A stretch of 64,000 bases of DNA from Rhodobacteraceae bacterium EL53 (GCA_900313015.1 OMPR01000013.1:526725-590724); one strand, 5' to 3'. Shown: positions 17,271 through 26,727, counted from the first letter of the stretch. Translations and numbers: made by a program. Notes: a model not told the origin generated them from the letters alone.

Positions 17271-19559
17271 ATGAACAAGGCAATCACCGACGGCATTAAC
17301 TTTATGCCACCTCTGTTCAAGGATGGTTTGACGGTTTGGTCCAGCGGCGACGGTACGCCGGGGTCAGATACATATGACGGCGCTGTAAATGCTGCATTTG
17401 TGCCATCGGATGCTGATTTCAGCGGCTGTCTGGAGCTGCAAAAGACCTCGCCCACGCAGAAGTTGCGGCATATGGGGCAGACACCTTTGCAGCCGGGTTG
17501 CTACTTGCAAATCAAGGCGCGGGTAAAAGCCATCAGTGGCAATCTACCTTCGGTGCGGATTGCGGCTTGGGCCGGGGGTGCGGGCAATAACCATGTTTCA
17601 GGCGTGACAGAGGTGGGTCCTGCGACGACGTTGACCACCTATGGCGAAGTCGTGGAGATCACGGCCATTGTCGGATCGGGCGCGCGTGGCGGTGTGGATA
17701 TGCCATGGGGGCGCGGTGCTCTGTACGGTCACTTTGGTCTGAATCTAGAGGGGGCAAATGGCGGCATCGTGCGTGTGGATGACATCGAAATCATCGATAT
17801 CACCAGCGCGTTCCTGCGTGATCTTATCGGCGTCGTCGATGTGCGTGACTTTGGCGCCGTGGGTGATGGCACCACTGATGACTCGGAAGCCTTTGAAGCA
17901 GCGGATACTGCAGCGAACGGACGCACGATTTATGTGCCTGAGGGCACTTACCGTCTGAACCAGACGGTCAATCTGGGCTCTGAAGTGAAGTTTGATGGCA
18001 CGGTAACGATGCCAACAGATAAGATGCTGTTGCTGACCAAGAATTTCGATCTGCCCAACTATATCGATGCTTTTGGGGATGAAGAGCTGGCATTCCGCAA
18101 AGCGTTTCAGGCCCTTATGAACAGTGTCGATCACGAAACACTGGACATGGGCGGGCGCAAGATTGCCGTCAATGGCCCGATCGACATGCAGGCGGCTGTG
18201 CCCAACAAAACGACTATCTCGACCCGTCGTGTTGTGTGCAATGGTGAATTCGACGTCAAAGGAAACGCGGCTTGGGACACGGAAGTGTTCACCTCGGTTG
18301 CGACCTATGATCCCGCGGATTCGCGGAAGCTGAAGAATGTAACGAATATCGCTAATATTCCGGTTGGGGCGTTGATTACAGGCAATGGGGTCGGTCGCGA
18401 GATCTATGTGCGATCCAAAGATGTTGCTGCCGGTGAGTTGACGATGAATGCGGGTCTATATGATGCGGATGGATCGCAGAACTTTACCTTTACCGAATTC
18501 AAATATCTTCTGGATTTTCGGGGCTTTAGCAAGCTGACCAAGTTCAACATGCTAGATATTGAGTTCCAGTGTAACTCGCAATGTAGCGCGATTTGTCTGC
18601 CTGCGATTGGCGCGACCTTCAGCCTGAGTGATTGCTTTATCAGTCGCCCCAAAGACCGGGGAATTACCTCGATTGGGGGCGGGTGTCAGGGTCTGCTAAT
18701 TGATCAGTGTCAGTTCCTGTCGGCAGAAGAGGCGCTGGACGTCGCGGAGCGGACTTCAATTGCGATCAATGCCAACGCAAACGATGTGAAGCTGCGCAAC
18801 AATCGAGCGACAATGTTCAAGCATTTCGCGGTGCTGGGCGGCGACAACAGCATGGTTATCGGCAATCACTTTTTCCAGGGCGATCATGTATCAGACGGTA
18901 TTCGAAGTGCCGGTTTGATCCTGATTGGGGACTACAATTGCGGTATGGTATCCAGCAACTATGTCGATAACTGTTTCATTGAATGGACGAATGAACGGGA
19001 TCCGCAACCAGATTTTGATGGTGGTTTTTCGTTCAGTTCGATGAGCATTACCAACAATATCTTTTTGGCTGGTGATGTGGCCCCTTGGTTCAGCTTCATT
19101 GTCGTCAAGCCGTATGGAACAGGGCATTGGCTGAACGGTGTGACGGTGACAGGCAACAAATTCCGGGCGACCAGTGGCTATATTGAGCGGGCCGAGCGGG
19201 TAGATACCAGCTTTGCTGATCTCAACTTTACGCGCAGCAAAAACGTGACTTACACGGCAAATATGTACCACGGCGTGACGAAAAAGGTGAACAACCCGTT
19301 GCGTGTGCGCCATGTGCAGTCGACAGCGGCTCAGACTTGGACCGTGGACACCAACGACGAACTGCCGTTTGGAGCCAATGCCCGATCGGTTGAAGGGTTG
19401 GTCGCGGTGGATGGCATCCGCACGGCAGGGGGCAGTTTGCGCTACACCATGCCCTATGTGCGCCATGAGCGTGGTGCGGAGGACAATGCGATTGATGTTG
19501 TGTGGTCAGAGGCTGTGCAGGGGTCCGTCGAAGTGAACATTCGGATCGACAAAGTATAA
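17271..19559 (+). CDS. Large right-handed beta-helix protein with pectate-lyase-3 type motif
   Basis: A 762-residue protein. The first 190 residues look like a beta-sandwich (carbohydrate-binding-like). Then VRDFGAVGDGTTDDSEAFEAA (about residue 190-210) marks the start of a pectate lyase superfamily/GH28-related beta-helix, as also found in phage tailspikes. Repeated strands such as GLLIDQCQFL, VKLRNNRATMF, SSNYVDNCFIEW and ITNNIFL form the coils, and a separate C-terminal domain follows from about residue 690. No signal peptide is present. The start at 17271 (MNKAITDGINFMPP) follows GGGAAAGGG; an ATG 39 bp upstream is less likely. Catalytic residues cannot be assigned. It may act on surface polysaccharide or be a tailspike-like binding protein. 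Confidence 0.8.
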   Translation: MNKAITDGINFMPPLFKDGLTVWSSGDGTPGSDTYDGAVNAAFVPSDADFSGCLELQKTSPTQKLRHMGQTPLQPGCYLQIKARVKAISGNLPSVRIAAWAGGAGNNHVSGVTEVGPATTLTTYGEVVEITAIVGSGARGGVDMPWGRGALYGHFGLNLEGANGGIVRVDDIEIIDITSAFLRDLIGVVDVRDFGAVGDGTTDDSEAFEAADTAANGRTIYVPEGTYRLNQTVNLGSEVKFDGTVTMPTDKMLLLTKNFDLPNYIDAFGDEELAFRKAFQALMNSVDHETLDMGGRKIAVNGPIDMQAAVPNKTTISTRRVVCNGEFDVKGNAAWDTEVFTSVATYDPADSRKLKNVTNIANIPVGALITGNGVGREIYVRSKDVAAGELTMNAGLYDADGSQNFTFTEFKYLLDFRGFSKLTKFNMLDIEFQCNSQCSAICLPAIGATFSLSDCFISRPKDRGITSIGGGCQGLLIDQCQFLSAEEALDVAERTSIAINANANDVKLRNNRATMFKHFAVLGGDNSMVIGNHFFQGDHVSDGIRSAGLILIGDYNCGMVSSNYVDNCFIEWTNERDPQPDFDGGFSFSSMSITNNIFLAGDVAPWFSFIVVKPYGTGHWLNGVTVTGNKFRATSGYIERAERVDTSFADLNFTRSKNVTYTANMYHGVTKKVNNPLRVRHVQSTAAQTWTVDTNDELPFGANARSVEGLVAVDGIRTAGGSLRYTMPYVRHERGAEDNAIDVVWSEAVQGSVEVNIRIDKV

Positions 19560-19582
19560 GGGTGGTCGTCCCTCTGGTAAGG

Positions 19583-20248
19583 TTAGAATTCGCGCCAGAG
19601 GGAGATTTTGAGGCCGACACCTTTGGGGTAGGCGGATTTGTTTTCAAGCCCGACGACCCAGCGGATGTTTTTCTTGGCTTTGATCATGACAGAGGGTGTG
19701 ACGGTCCACAGGATCGGCGCACCTTTTATGTGTGTGGTTTCGAGCTGCAGCAGAGGATTGAACTGGCGGTCATTGGACAGGCCTGCGGTCAGATCGAGCT
19801 TATAAAACGGGTCGCCGGCGCCGGTGCGGTGTTCCATGGCTGCATCAACGGCGAGCCATCCAGATCCCCAGGGTTTTGCAAAGCCTAGCCCGTAGGAGAG
19901 GGTGAATTTGTACATCGGGTGCCAGTCTTGGGGCCCGTGATGTGCACCAAGGCCGACTTCGGCGGCGAACCTGCCTAACTCGTTCAGGTCTGCAATTGGA
20001 AAGCGCGAAAATAACAGCGCGTGGCCGGATAGCCCGGGGCGTTCGTTCAGGTCAAACCCCAGTGTCAGGCGCGGACTAAAGCCCCATTCCGCATAGACGG
20101 CCGATTTGTAATCGAGCACGTTGTTGTTTTGGTGGAGTGTCGCGGAGACGGCGAGAAAGCCGGAGCCCTGTTCACGCATCCATGCACCGGCGTAAGCCGA
20201 GTGGGCCGCGGTCAGGAAAAGGATACAAAAGGCCAGGATACGACACAT
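19583..20248 (-). CDS. Secreted, probably outer-membrane beta-barrel protein of unknown function
   Basis: A 221-residue exported protein with a signal peptide (MCRILAFCILFLTAAHSAYAG). The mature part consists of alternating polar and hydrophobic strands (SGFLAVSATLHQ, SAVYAEWGFSPRLTLGFDLN, YKFTLSYGLGFAK, WLAVDAAMEHRT) and ends in Phe (LKISLWREF), the classic terminal residue of outer-membrane barrels. I do not recognise a named family. It is convergent with the beta-helix gene. Confidence 0.72.
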   Translation of the reverse strand: MCRILAFCILFLTAAHSAYAGAWMREQGSGFLAVSATLHQNNNVLDYKSAVYAEWGFSPRLTLGFDLNERPGLSGHALLFSRFPIADLNELGRFAAEVGLGAHHGPQDWHPMYKFTLSYGLGFAKPWGSGWLAVDAAMEHRTGAGDPFYKLDLTAGLSNDRQFNPLLQLETTHIKGAPILWTVTPSVMIKAKKNIRWVVGLENKSAYPKGVGLKISLWREF

Positions 20249-20394
20249 CTCACGCCTCCGGTCTCAGTTTGAATTGCCGAGGTTAACAATGTGTTATCAA
20301 GTTCCTTAAAAAGTTCTTAAATTGGGTCGAAATGTCCATTGCGCCGGGATTTTTCCTCTCTATGCTGCGATGCGGCATTAGAGGGGACCGGCCT

Positions 20395-21027
20395 GTGGGA
20401 TATGTCATAACGATTGCGCAACAAAAAGGGGGCGCAGGCAAGACAACCATGGCCGTCAATCTGGCGGTGGCTTTTGCCAAAGCGGGCAAGTCTGTGGCCT
20501 TGATGGACACTGATCCGCAGGGTAGTTCGGGGCGCTGGTTTATGACCCGGCTTGAGACGCACGACGATCCGGGTCTGGAGTTTTCCACTGCCTCGGCCTG
20601 GGGTGTCACCTATGAGGTGCGCAAACTGGCCGAAAAACATGACATTGTGATCATTGACACCCCTCCCAAAGCGGACAGCGATCTGCGCCCGGCTTTGCGG
20701 GCCTCGGATCTGGTGTTGATCCCGGTGGCTACATCGCATCTGGATTTATGGGCGGTTGAGGTTGTGCTGTATCTGGCAGATCGCGAGCGCAAACCCGCGA
20801 TGATGGTGATGACCCGCGCCCGCCCGGGCACCCGTCTTGCAGCGGATGTGGCGGCCAAGGCCGCGGAAATGGACGCCAGCGTGGCCACAGCCGTTTTGTC
20901 CAATCGAGTGGTCTATGCCGAGACATTGGGGCAGGGGCGCACGGCGTTGGAAGCTCGAAAAGGGCCAGCCCACAGCGAAGTCACTGGTTTGATGCAGGAA
21001 ATTGAGGAAGTTTTGCATAACTTGTGA
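20395..21027 (+). CDS. ParA family ATPase without an adjacent ParB
   Basis: A 210-residue deviant Walker ATPase of the ParA/MinD group. It shows QQKGGAGKTTMAVNLAVAFA (P-loop with the signature first Lys), DTDPQGSSGRW, and DTPPKADSDLRPAL. The GTG at 20395 is preferred as start since the P-loop strand (GYVITIAQQKGG) follows at once and AGAGGGG lies 8 bp upstream; the open frame extends further upstream to 20332. No parB or centromere-like cluster is next to it, so it is more likely a chromosomal orphan ParA that positions a cellular cargo than a plasmid partition protein. A near-perfect tandem repeat (AAGTTCCTTAAA, AAGTTCTTAAA, 20299-20321) lies upstream in the promoter region. Confidence 0.85.
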   Translation: MGYVITIAQQKGGAGKTTMAVNLAVAFAKAGKSVALMDTDPQGSSGRWFMTRLETHDDPGLEFSTASAWGVTYEVRKLAEKHDIVIIDTPPKADSDLRPALRASDLVLIPVATSHLDLWAVEVVLYLADRERKPAMMVMTRARPGTRLAADVAAKAAEMDASVATAVLSNRVVYAETLGQGRTALEARKGPAHSEVTGLMQEIEEVLHNL

Positions 21028-21057
21028 TAGGCTGGACCCGAGTCAAGGAGGACCAGC

Positions 21058-21378
21058 ATGCCAACAATTTCCAAAGCCGCCACTGTCCAGACTGTGATCA
21101 CCACCTTTGAAATGACACCAGGCACGTGTCAGGATCTGCTCGAAGCCCTGACAGAAGCCTATGCGGACTTTATCTCGAAACAGCCGGGATTTGTGTCTGC
21201 TGGATTGCATGTGAACGACGCGCAAACGCGGATTGCCAATTATTCCCAGTGGGAGAAGCGCGAAGATTTTCTGGCGATGTTGCGGACGTCTGAGATGCGG
21301 GAACGCAATCGCAAGATTAATGAAATGTGCAAAAGCTTTGAGCCTGTGATGTATGATGTGGCCGAAACTTTTGGCTAA
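21058..21378 (+). CDS. Antibiotic biosynthesis monooxygenase (ABM) domain protein
   Basis: A 106-residue ABM-fold protein: VITTFEMTPGTCQDLLEAL, then FISKQPGFVSAGLHVNDAQTRIANYSQWEKREDF, the typical ferredoxin-like alpha+beta dimer with the conserved sQW segment. Such small proteins are often monooxygenases, isomerases or heme-degrading enzymes; the substrate is unknown. AAGGAGG precedes the ATG and the gene begins 30 bp after parA, so the two may be co-transcribed. Confidence 0.85.
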   Translation: MPTISKAATVQTVITTFEMTPGTCQDLLEALTEAYADFISKQPGFVSAGLHVNDAQTRIANYSQWEKREDFLAMLRTSEMRERNRKINEMCKSFEPVMYDVAETFG

Positions 21379-21467
21379 AATGAGCTGCTGCAAGAGCATG
21401 ACCTGAATCAAGGTAACACGCCCTTTCTCGGCGCAGGATGAGACTTACCTAAACGGAGGCGCGACTG

Positions 21468-21875
21468 ATGTATCACAATATTCTTGTTCCTATTTCCTTT
21501 GACGCCGAGCGGGATACCACCGCTCCGCTGAAGCTGGCACAGCTCTTGGCGACGCCAGACGCCAAAATCACGCTAATGCATGTGGTGGAACACATACCGG
21601 CCTATGCAATCACCTATATGCCTGCGGATTATCTGTCAGAAGCACGGGCTGCGGTGCAGCGAGAACTGGATGAAATGGCAGCTAAGTTGCCAAACGCAGT
21701 GGGCATTGTTGTCGAGGGGCATTCGGGGCGAACCATTCTGGATTGGTCTTCTGAGAACAACCCGGACCTGATCATTCTGGCGTCCCATCGCCCAGAATTG
21801 CAGGACGTGATCCTAGGGTCCACAGCCGCCCATGTGGTGCGCCACGCCAAATGCGCGGTGCATGTGGTACGCTGA
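21468..21875 (+). CDS. Universal stress protein family
   Basis: A 135-residue UspA-fold protein beginning MYHNILVPISFDAERD. The C-terminal part has LIILASHRPELQDVILGSTAAHVVRHAKCAVHVVR; the LGST loop matches the nucleotide-binding site but the usual first glycines of the G-2x-G-9x-G motif are replaced (SHRP), so ATP binding is uncertain. A GGAGG site lies upstream. Role in stress survival is inferred from the family only. Confidence 0.88.
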   Translation: MYHNILVPISFDAERDTTAPLKLAQLLATPDAKITLMHVVEHIPAYAITYMPADYLSEARAAVQRELDEMAAKLPNAVGIVVEGHSGRTILDWSSENNPDLIILASHRPELQDVILGSTAAHVVRHAKCAVHVVR

Positions 21876-22232
21876 TCCACATCTTTGAGTGACATCTTGA
21901 CAAGCGGCTTTGGTGAGGGATCACCGGGGCCGGTTTGTTGGAAAGTACCGTCGGGCTTGATGGCCTGGTGGACCGATCCGCTGCAGCTGGTAACAGGCGC
22001 GGGCAATCGCAGCAGCACGCTCATTTGGTGCGCTCTTGAAAGAAGGTTTAGAGGCCGTTTGAAAAAACTGATGGTGAGCAAACCGCCGCTTACTCGCTGT
22101 CCAGAAAGATCGAGATATTGCAAATAGCGCCTCTTGCAGAGCCCGGCTTTCACCTTGGGGTCGCAGCGAGATTTAGAGTTGAAGGGCAGTTATGCGGTTA
22201 TTGCTGCGTTTCAGCGATTTGACTAAGGGCCT
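21876..22232. other. Gene-poor stretch between usp and rlmF
   Basis: No gene can be supported here. An 80-codon frame on the plus strand (21885-22127) lacks a ribosome-binding site and matches no family I recognise; the minus-strand frame through it continues antisense into usp. The stretch marks the left border of the accessory region. Confidence 0.4.
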
Positions 22233-23159
22233 CTATGCCGGAGCTCTCTTTGCAAATAAGGAATGATGTTTTTTCCTAGTGTAAGTCCAAGCAATAAAAC
22301 GACTTGTTTTTTGTCCCTGTGCCATTTCCACGACTTTATAGTCAGCAACCCTTGCTCTTTTCAGAACTCGGGAGAGAGGCTGGAGGTTGTCTTTTTTCGA
22401 CACCAGCGACGTAAACCACAGGCATTGGTCGGCGAACTCAATGCTCTGTTCAACCATGCGGGCAATAAACTGTATCTCGCCGCCGGGACACCAAAGCTCA
22501 GCATTTCGACCACCAAAGTTGAGTTTTGTTGAACGCCCTTTTCCAAGGTTCGCCCATTTACGTTGAGTACCCTTGTTCGCTTTCTCGAGAGACCCGTGAA
22601 AAGGTGGATTGCACATGGTCAGATGAAAAGCTTCGTTAGGCTGGATCACACCGCGAAAAATATTCTCACGTTTACTTTGTCGCCTAAGGGTAATTGCCAA
22701 TTTGTTGAACTCGCAAATTTGCCGTGCTGACTTGATCGCACCAGCATCGATATCGACGCCAGTGAAGTGCCAGCCGTATTCGCTCTGACCTGTAAGGGGG
22801 TACACCAAGCTCGCACCAGTGCCGATGTCCAAGACCTTAATATGACGTCCTCGCGGGGCTTCTTGGTTGTTACTGTCTGCAAGCAAGTCTGCGAGGTAGT
22901 GGATGTAGTCGACCCGGCCAGGAATTGGTGGGCACAAGTAGCCAGCGGGAATACCCCAGAAATCAATACCATAATGCGTCTTTAGCAAAGCTCGATTAAG
23001 CATACGGACTGCATTCACGTCTTGAAAATCAATCGTCGTCTGACCCACTGGGTTACTGACCGTGAAGGCCTCAAGTTCAGGGGTCTGCGCCATCAAACGC
23101 ACGAAATCGTAGCCCTCTGAGTGTTGATTACGGGGATGCAGCTTCGATTTGGTGACCAT
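22233..23159 (-). CDS. rlmF: 23S rRNA (adenine(1618)-N(6))-methyltransferase RlmF
   Basis: Methylates A1618 of 23S rRNA using S-adenosylmethionine. The 308-residue protein begins with the family-typical LHPRNQHSEGYDFVRL, has the SAM-binding GxGxS-like loop (VLDIGTGASLVYPLTG) and the adenine-N6 catalytic motif NPPFHGS. The C-terminal part (QGQKTSRFIAWTY) is also typical. The gene is noticeably more AT-rich than the flanking core genes and rlmF is mainly known from gammaproteobacteria, so transfer is likely. It stands alone at the edge of the accessory region. Confidence 0.9.
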   Translation of the reverse strand: MVTKSKLHPRNQHSEGYDFVRLMAQTPELEAFTVSNPVGQTTIDFQDVNAVRMLNRALLKTHYGIDFWGIPAGYLCPPIPGRVDYIHYLADLLADSNNQEAPRGRHIKVLDIGTGASLVYPLTGQSEYGWHFTGVDIDAGAIKSARQICEFNKLAITLRRQSKRENIFRGVIQPNEAFHLTMCNPPFHGSLEKANKGTQRKWANLGKGRSTKLNFGGRNAELWCPGGEIQFIARMVEQSIEFADQCLWFTSLVSKKDNLQPLSRVLKRARVADYKVVEMAQGQKTSRFIAWTYTRKKHHSLFAKRAPA

Positions 23160-23703
23160 GGGGACGCCTATATTAAAGTTTGGTGGACGTCATTCGCCAG
23201 ACAGTTTGCTGCTTTTAGGCTCACATTCTCAAATAGTAAAATGAGGAGTGAGGCTGATCCTGCAGTTATGTGACGATTGGGCCCTTCAATTGGAGTACCT
23301 CACTGTCATCATGATCTCGAAACCGATTTTGTTAACTGGCGACACTACTCAAATTCAATAGGTGCGTCGATCCGGCCCTTAGCCGACCTTGAAAGACGTC
23401 TTTGAATGCCGCGATTGAAGCCCGTATTGCGGATTTTCGCTGCGGCTACACACCTCTGATGCTGGCGAAGGCCTGGATCGCAGACTTTGCTGCCAATCGA
23501 GACATTTTTGGGAGTGGCTACTATTCATCACTTACTTCCGTTGCCGGGAACATTGCTTATTCCTACCTGTAGCCTCGATCCCGTAAATCAAGCCATAGTA
23601 CGTTCAGTACACACTAAATTGGACTAGGATTCCTCTAGCACCTTGCGCGCAACTGCGAAAGCACTCCAACGCGGTGGCACGCCACATTAGATTCAGTCAC
23701 GTG
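23160..23703. other. Non-coding stretch with a vestigial coding-like segment left of the IS element
   Basis: About 540 bp without a gene I can support. On the plus strand 23393-23572 is open for 59 codons (KTSLNAAIEARIADFRC...) up to a stop, without a start codon or ribosome-binding site. It reads like the tail of a protein and may be the remnant of a gene broken by rearrangement, but I cannot identify a family. Confidence 0.4.
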
Positions 23704-25151
23704 TGTCTGACGTCAGCGCTTATGGAGCCACATAGGGTTATTTGATAAAAGAGGATTTGTTGCTCATCGTAGCCACTGAGGAGTGGACGATGAGAAAGAC
23801 AACAAAAAGCCCTGGCGAGAAGATCGTCAAAGACATCAAGCGGGCGACCCGCAAACACTATCCGTCCGAAGAGAAGATCAGGATCGTATTGGATGGTCTG
23901 CTCGGTGAGGACAGCATCGCTGAGCTGTGCCGTCGTGAAGGCATATCGCAAGGTATCTACTGCAAATGGTCCAAGGACTTCATGGAGGCCGGGAAGAAAC
24001 GGCTGGCTGGGGACACGGCACGCGCCGCCAATGCTGTTGAGGTCAAGGAGCTGCGCCGTGAGGCAAAGGATCTCAAAGAGGTGGTTGCAGAACAAGCCCT
24101 CGAACTGCGCCTTCTCAAAAAGCATGACAGGCGATGGTGGCGACCACGAATGAGATACCCCGCATCTGAGAAGCTGGAGATCACCCGCTTGGTTGAAGAA
24201 AGCCATCTGTCGGCCCGTCGGACCTTGGCCAATCTCGGCATTCCACGCACAACTTTCTATCGTTGGTATGTTCGTTATCTCCAACGAGGGGATGCCGGGT
24301 TGCAGAACCAATCTCCCAAGCCAAAACACGTCTGGAACCGAGTGCCTGACGAGGTGAAGCGCAAGGTTGTCGACTTCGCCTTGGAAGAAACAGAGCTGTC
24401 GCCCCGCGAGTTGGCCGTGACCTTCACGGATCAAGAACGGTACTTTGTATTGGAATCCACAGTGTTTCGCACACTCAAGGCGCATGATCTGATCACCAGC
24501 CCTGCTTTCATCGTTCTGAAGGCTGCTAATGAGTTCAAGCACAAGACGACGGCCATCAACCAGCTTTGGCAGACTGACTTCACCTACATCAAGGTTTTGG
24601 GATGGGGTTGGTTCTATCTCAGTATGGTCCTCGACGATTACAGCCGCTACACTGTCTCTTGGAAGCTCTGCACACCAACATGCGGGCTGAAGACGTTACC
24701 CGATACGCTTGACCTCGCATTGCGGGCATCCGGCTGCGACCAGGTTCACGTCGTTCACAAGCCCCGCCTGGTCAGCGACAACTGATCCAGTTACGTCTCA
24801 GGGGGTCTGGCAGATTGGTTGCAGGATAAAGGCATAAAACATTCTCGCGGTGCGCCTTATCATCCGCGAACCCAAGGCAAGGTCGAACGATGGCATCAAA
24901 CCTTGAAGAACCGCATTCTGCTGGAAAGCTACTTGCTGCCAGGTGACCTCGAAGCTCAGATCGAAGCCTTCGTCGAACACTACAACCACCCACGATATCA
25001 CGAGAGCATCAACAACGTCACACCCGCCGACGTCTACTTCGGCCACGACAAAGCCATTCTAAAGCAAAGAGAAAGGATCAAACCAACAAGATGAGCCAAA
25101 CGCTCTGTTAGTTTAAGCCGCCTTTGGTTCCAAAAACGCTGACGACGGACA
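23704..25151 (+). mobile_element. Degenerate IS3-family insertion sequence with terminal inverted repeats
   Basis: A 1448-bp element. The left end (from TGTCTGACGTCAGCG at 23704) and the reverse complement of the right end (TGTCCGTCGTCAGCG ending at 25151) match at 23 of 29 positions, and the element has TG...CA termini. It contains a single IS3-type transposase frame broken by an in-frame stop. No target duplication is visible (CACGTG on the left, CCCCCG on the right), which suggests an old insertion or later rearrangement. The right end lies 50 bp before the aminotransferase start. Confidence 0.8.
23790..25094 (+). pseudogene. IS3-family transposase, interrupted by an in-frame TGA and with OrfA/OrfB fused
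   Basis: The frame begins at MRKTTKSPGEKIV behind GAGGAG. An OrfA-like part with helix-turn-helix (SIAELCRREGISQGIYCKW) and a leucine-zipper-like segment runs into the OrfB-like DDE integrase core: WQTDFTYIKV holds the first Asp, VSDN the second, and QGKVERWHQTLKNR the Glu. Translation stops at TGA 24783-24785, directly after the second catalytic Asp-Asn, where a Gly codon (GGA) is expected; the same frame then continues (SSYVSGGLADWLQ...) to 25094. Near 24117 the A-run is AAAAAG and OrfA and OrfB share one frame, whereas relatives normally end OrfA at a GAATGAG overlap; that overlap sequence is still present in the +1 frame. Both signs point to an inactive copy. Confidence 0.82.
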
Positions 25152-25201
25152 CCCCCGATCTTGAAATTCTCGGCAGGCCCATTCTCGAACTGGATTGACC
25201 C

Positions 25202-26479
25202 ATGCAGACGCTGACAACGCAAAGTGAATGGATTGACCGTGCGCGCGCCGTCTTGCCCGCCGCTGGCTTTGGTAATTTTGACCCAGATATCGTAATCGCG
25301 CGCGGGGACGGCAGCCACGTTTGGGATGAAGACGGTAATGAGTATATCGACTATCTCATCGGCTCTGGGCCAATGCTGCTTGGACACGGCCATCCCGAAG
25401 TCTTGGAAGCAGTGCTAGAGCAACTACCCAAAGGCATGACGTTCTTTGCCAACAATGCCAAAGGGATCGAACTGGCCGAAGCAATCGTGGATGCCGTACC
25501 CTGTTGTGAACATGTGCGCTTTGTCGCATCAGGTGGTGAGGCGGACATGTACGCTATCCGTTTGGCGCGCGCGTACACGGGGCGCACCAAGATCCTAAAA
25601 TTCGAAGGCGGTTATCACGGGATGAGCGCCGAAGCACAGATGAGCCTTGCTCCGTCTACCCGTGTTAATTTCCCTCAAGCGGTGCCGGACAGTGCCGGTA
25701 TCCCGCAGGGTGTTGCTGATCAAGTGCTTATCGCGCCGTACAATGATTTGGCGGCGGTTGAGGCACTCTTAAACGAAAACGATGACATCGCGGCCATCAT
25801 AGCCGAACCATTGCAGCGGATAATTCCTGCAGCAGCCGGTTACCTTCAGGGCTTGCGTGATTTGTGCGATAAATACAGCGTCCTTCTGATTTTTGATGAG
25901 ATCGTCACAGGATTTCGCTTGGCTTATGGTGGGGCGCAGGAGCGTTACGGAGTGACACCCGACATCTGCACTTTGGGCAAGATCATTGGCGGTGGTTTCC
26001 CTCTTGCCGCTGTTGGAGCCAGCGGCGAGATCATGCAGCATTTCGACAAGTCGATTGTTGGTGCTGACAAATGGCTTATGCAACTCGGCACATTATCTGG
26101 CAACCCGATCGCTGCGGCTGCAGGCCTTAAAACGATGGAAATCCTACGCCGTAAAGAAAGCTATGCTAGGCTTCGCGCTATAGGCAAAAACCTTCAAGAC
26201 ATGCAAAGCAAAGCTCTGACCAATGCAGGTGTACCGCACCAGATCTGCGGCGATGAAACCTTGTTTGATATCTTTTTTACCAAGGCTGCGTGCCGAGATT
26301 ATCGGTCAGCAAAACATGATGAGCCAGCACTAAACACCGCGTACAATGCGACACTGCGCAAACATGGCGTATTCAAATCCCCCGGGAAACTCTATCCTTC
26401 CCTCGCCATCACCGAAGCCGATTTGGAACAAACACGTGATGCTGTATTGGAAGCCGTACGCTCAACGTTCCTGGATTAG
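25202..26479 (+). CDS. PLP-dependent class III aminotransferase (glutamate-1-semialdehyde aminomutase-like)
   Basis: A 425-residue fold-type I PLP enzyme. The N-terminus (SHVWDEDGNEYIDYLIGSGPMLLGHGHPEV) and the cofactor region are typical: FVASGGEADMYAIRLARAYTGR, then IFDEIVTGFRLAYGG with the Asp that contacts the pyridine nitrogen, and the Schiff-base Lys in CTLGKIIGGGFPLAA. It looks complete, so the IS upstream did not truncate it. It resembles the aspartate aminotransferase family proteins and HemL-like aminomutases; with no heme gene nearby, a transaminase acting on an amine or beta-amino acid is more likely than HemL itself. No obvious ribosome-binding site precedes the ATG. Confidence 0.85.
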   Translation: MQTLTTQSEWIDRARAVLPAAGFGNFDPDIVIARGDGSHVWDEDGNEYIDYLIGSGPMLLGHGHPEVLEAVLEQLPKGMTFFANNAKGIELAEAIVDAVPCCEHVRFVASGGEADMYAIRLARAYTGRTKILKFEGGYHGMSAEAQMSLAPSTRVNFPQAVPDSAGIPQGVADQVLIAPYNDLAAVEALLNENDDIAAIIAEPLQRIIPAAAGYLQGLRDLCDKYSVLLIFDEIVTGFRLAYGGAQERYGVTPDICTLGKIIGGGFPLAAVGASGEIMQHFDKSIVGADKWLMQLGTLSGNPIAAAAGLKTMEILRRKESYARLRAIGKNLQDMQSKALTNAGVPHQICGDETLFDIFFTKAACRDYRSAKHDEPALNTAYNATLRKHGVFKSPGKLYPSLAITEADLEQTRDAVLEAVRSTFLD

Positions 26480-26727
26480 GGCCTTCTAACCAGTTTGCTG
26501 CCTGCTCAAGAGTTGTGGCCGGGCGAAGCCTCTTGATCGAACGATCATGGCCTCACTGTATTTGATGGTTCGTTTGACGAAGCATAACTGCCATTCGTGA
26601 ACATTGCAGCATCGGTCAAGTTGAGCTCGAAGCGACCCTCGGAGGACGCGCAGGATTCCAGTGGTATGGTGCCTCGTCAACGTTGAGTTGTCGTTGTGGG
26701 AGGGTATGGCGGATCGGAGGATCAGTT

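Noticed and set aside
20395-21027. ParA as sign of an integrated plasmid or chromosome partition locus
   Set aside because: There is no parB, no repA and no cluster of parS-like repeats nearby, and the neighbouring genes are ordinary chromosomal ones.
25202-26479. Naming the class III aminotransferase hemL
   Set aside because: It shares the fold and the PLP lysine region, but the sequence context (no heme genes, next to an IS) and the general similarity to other class III transaminases do not support the specific heme function.
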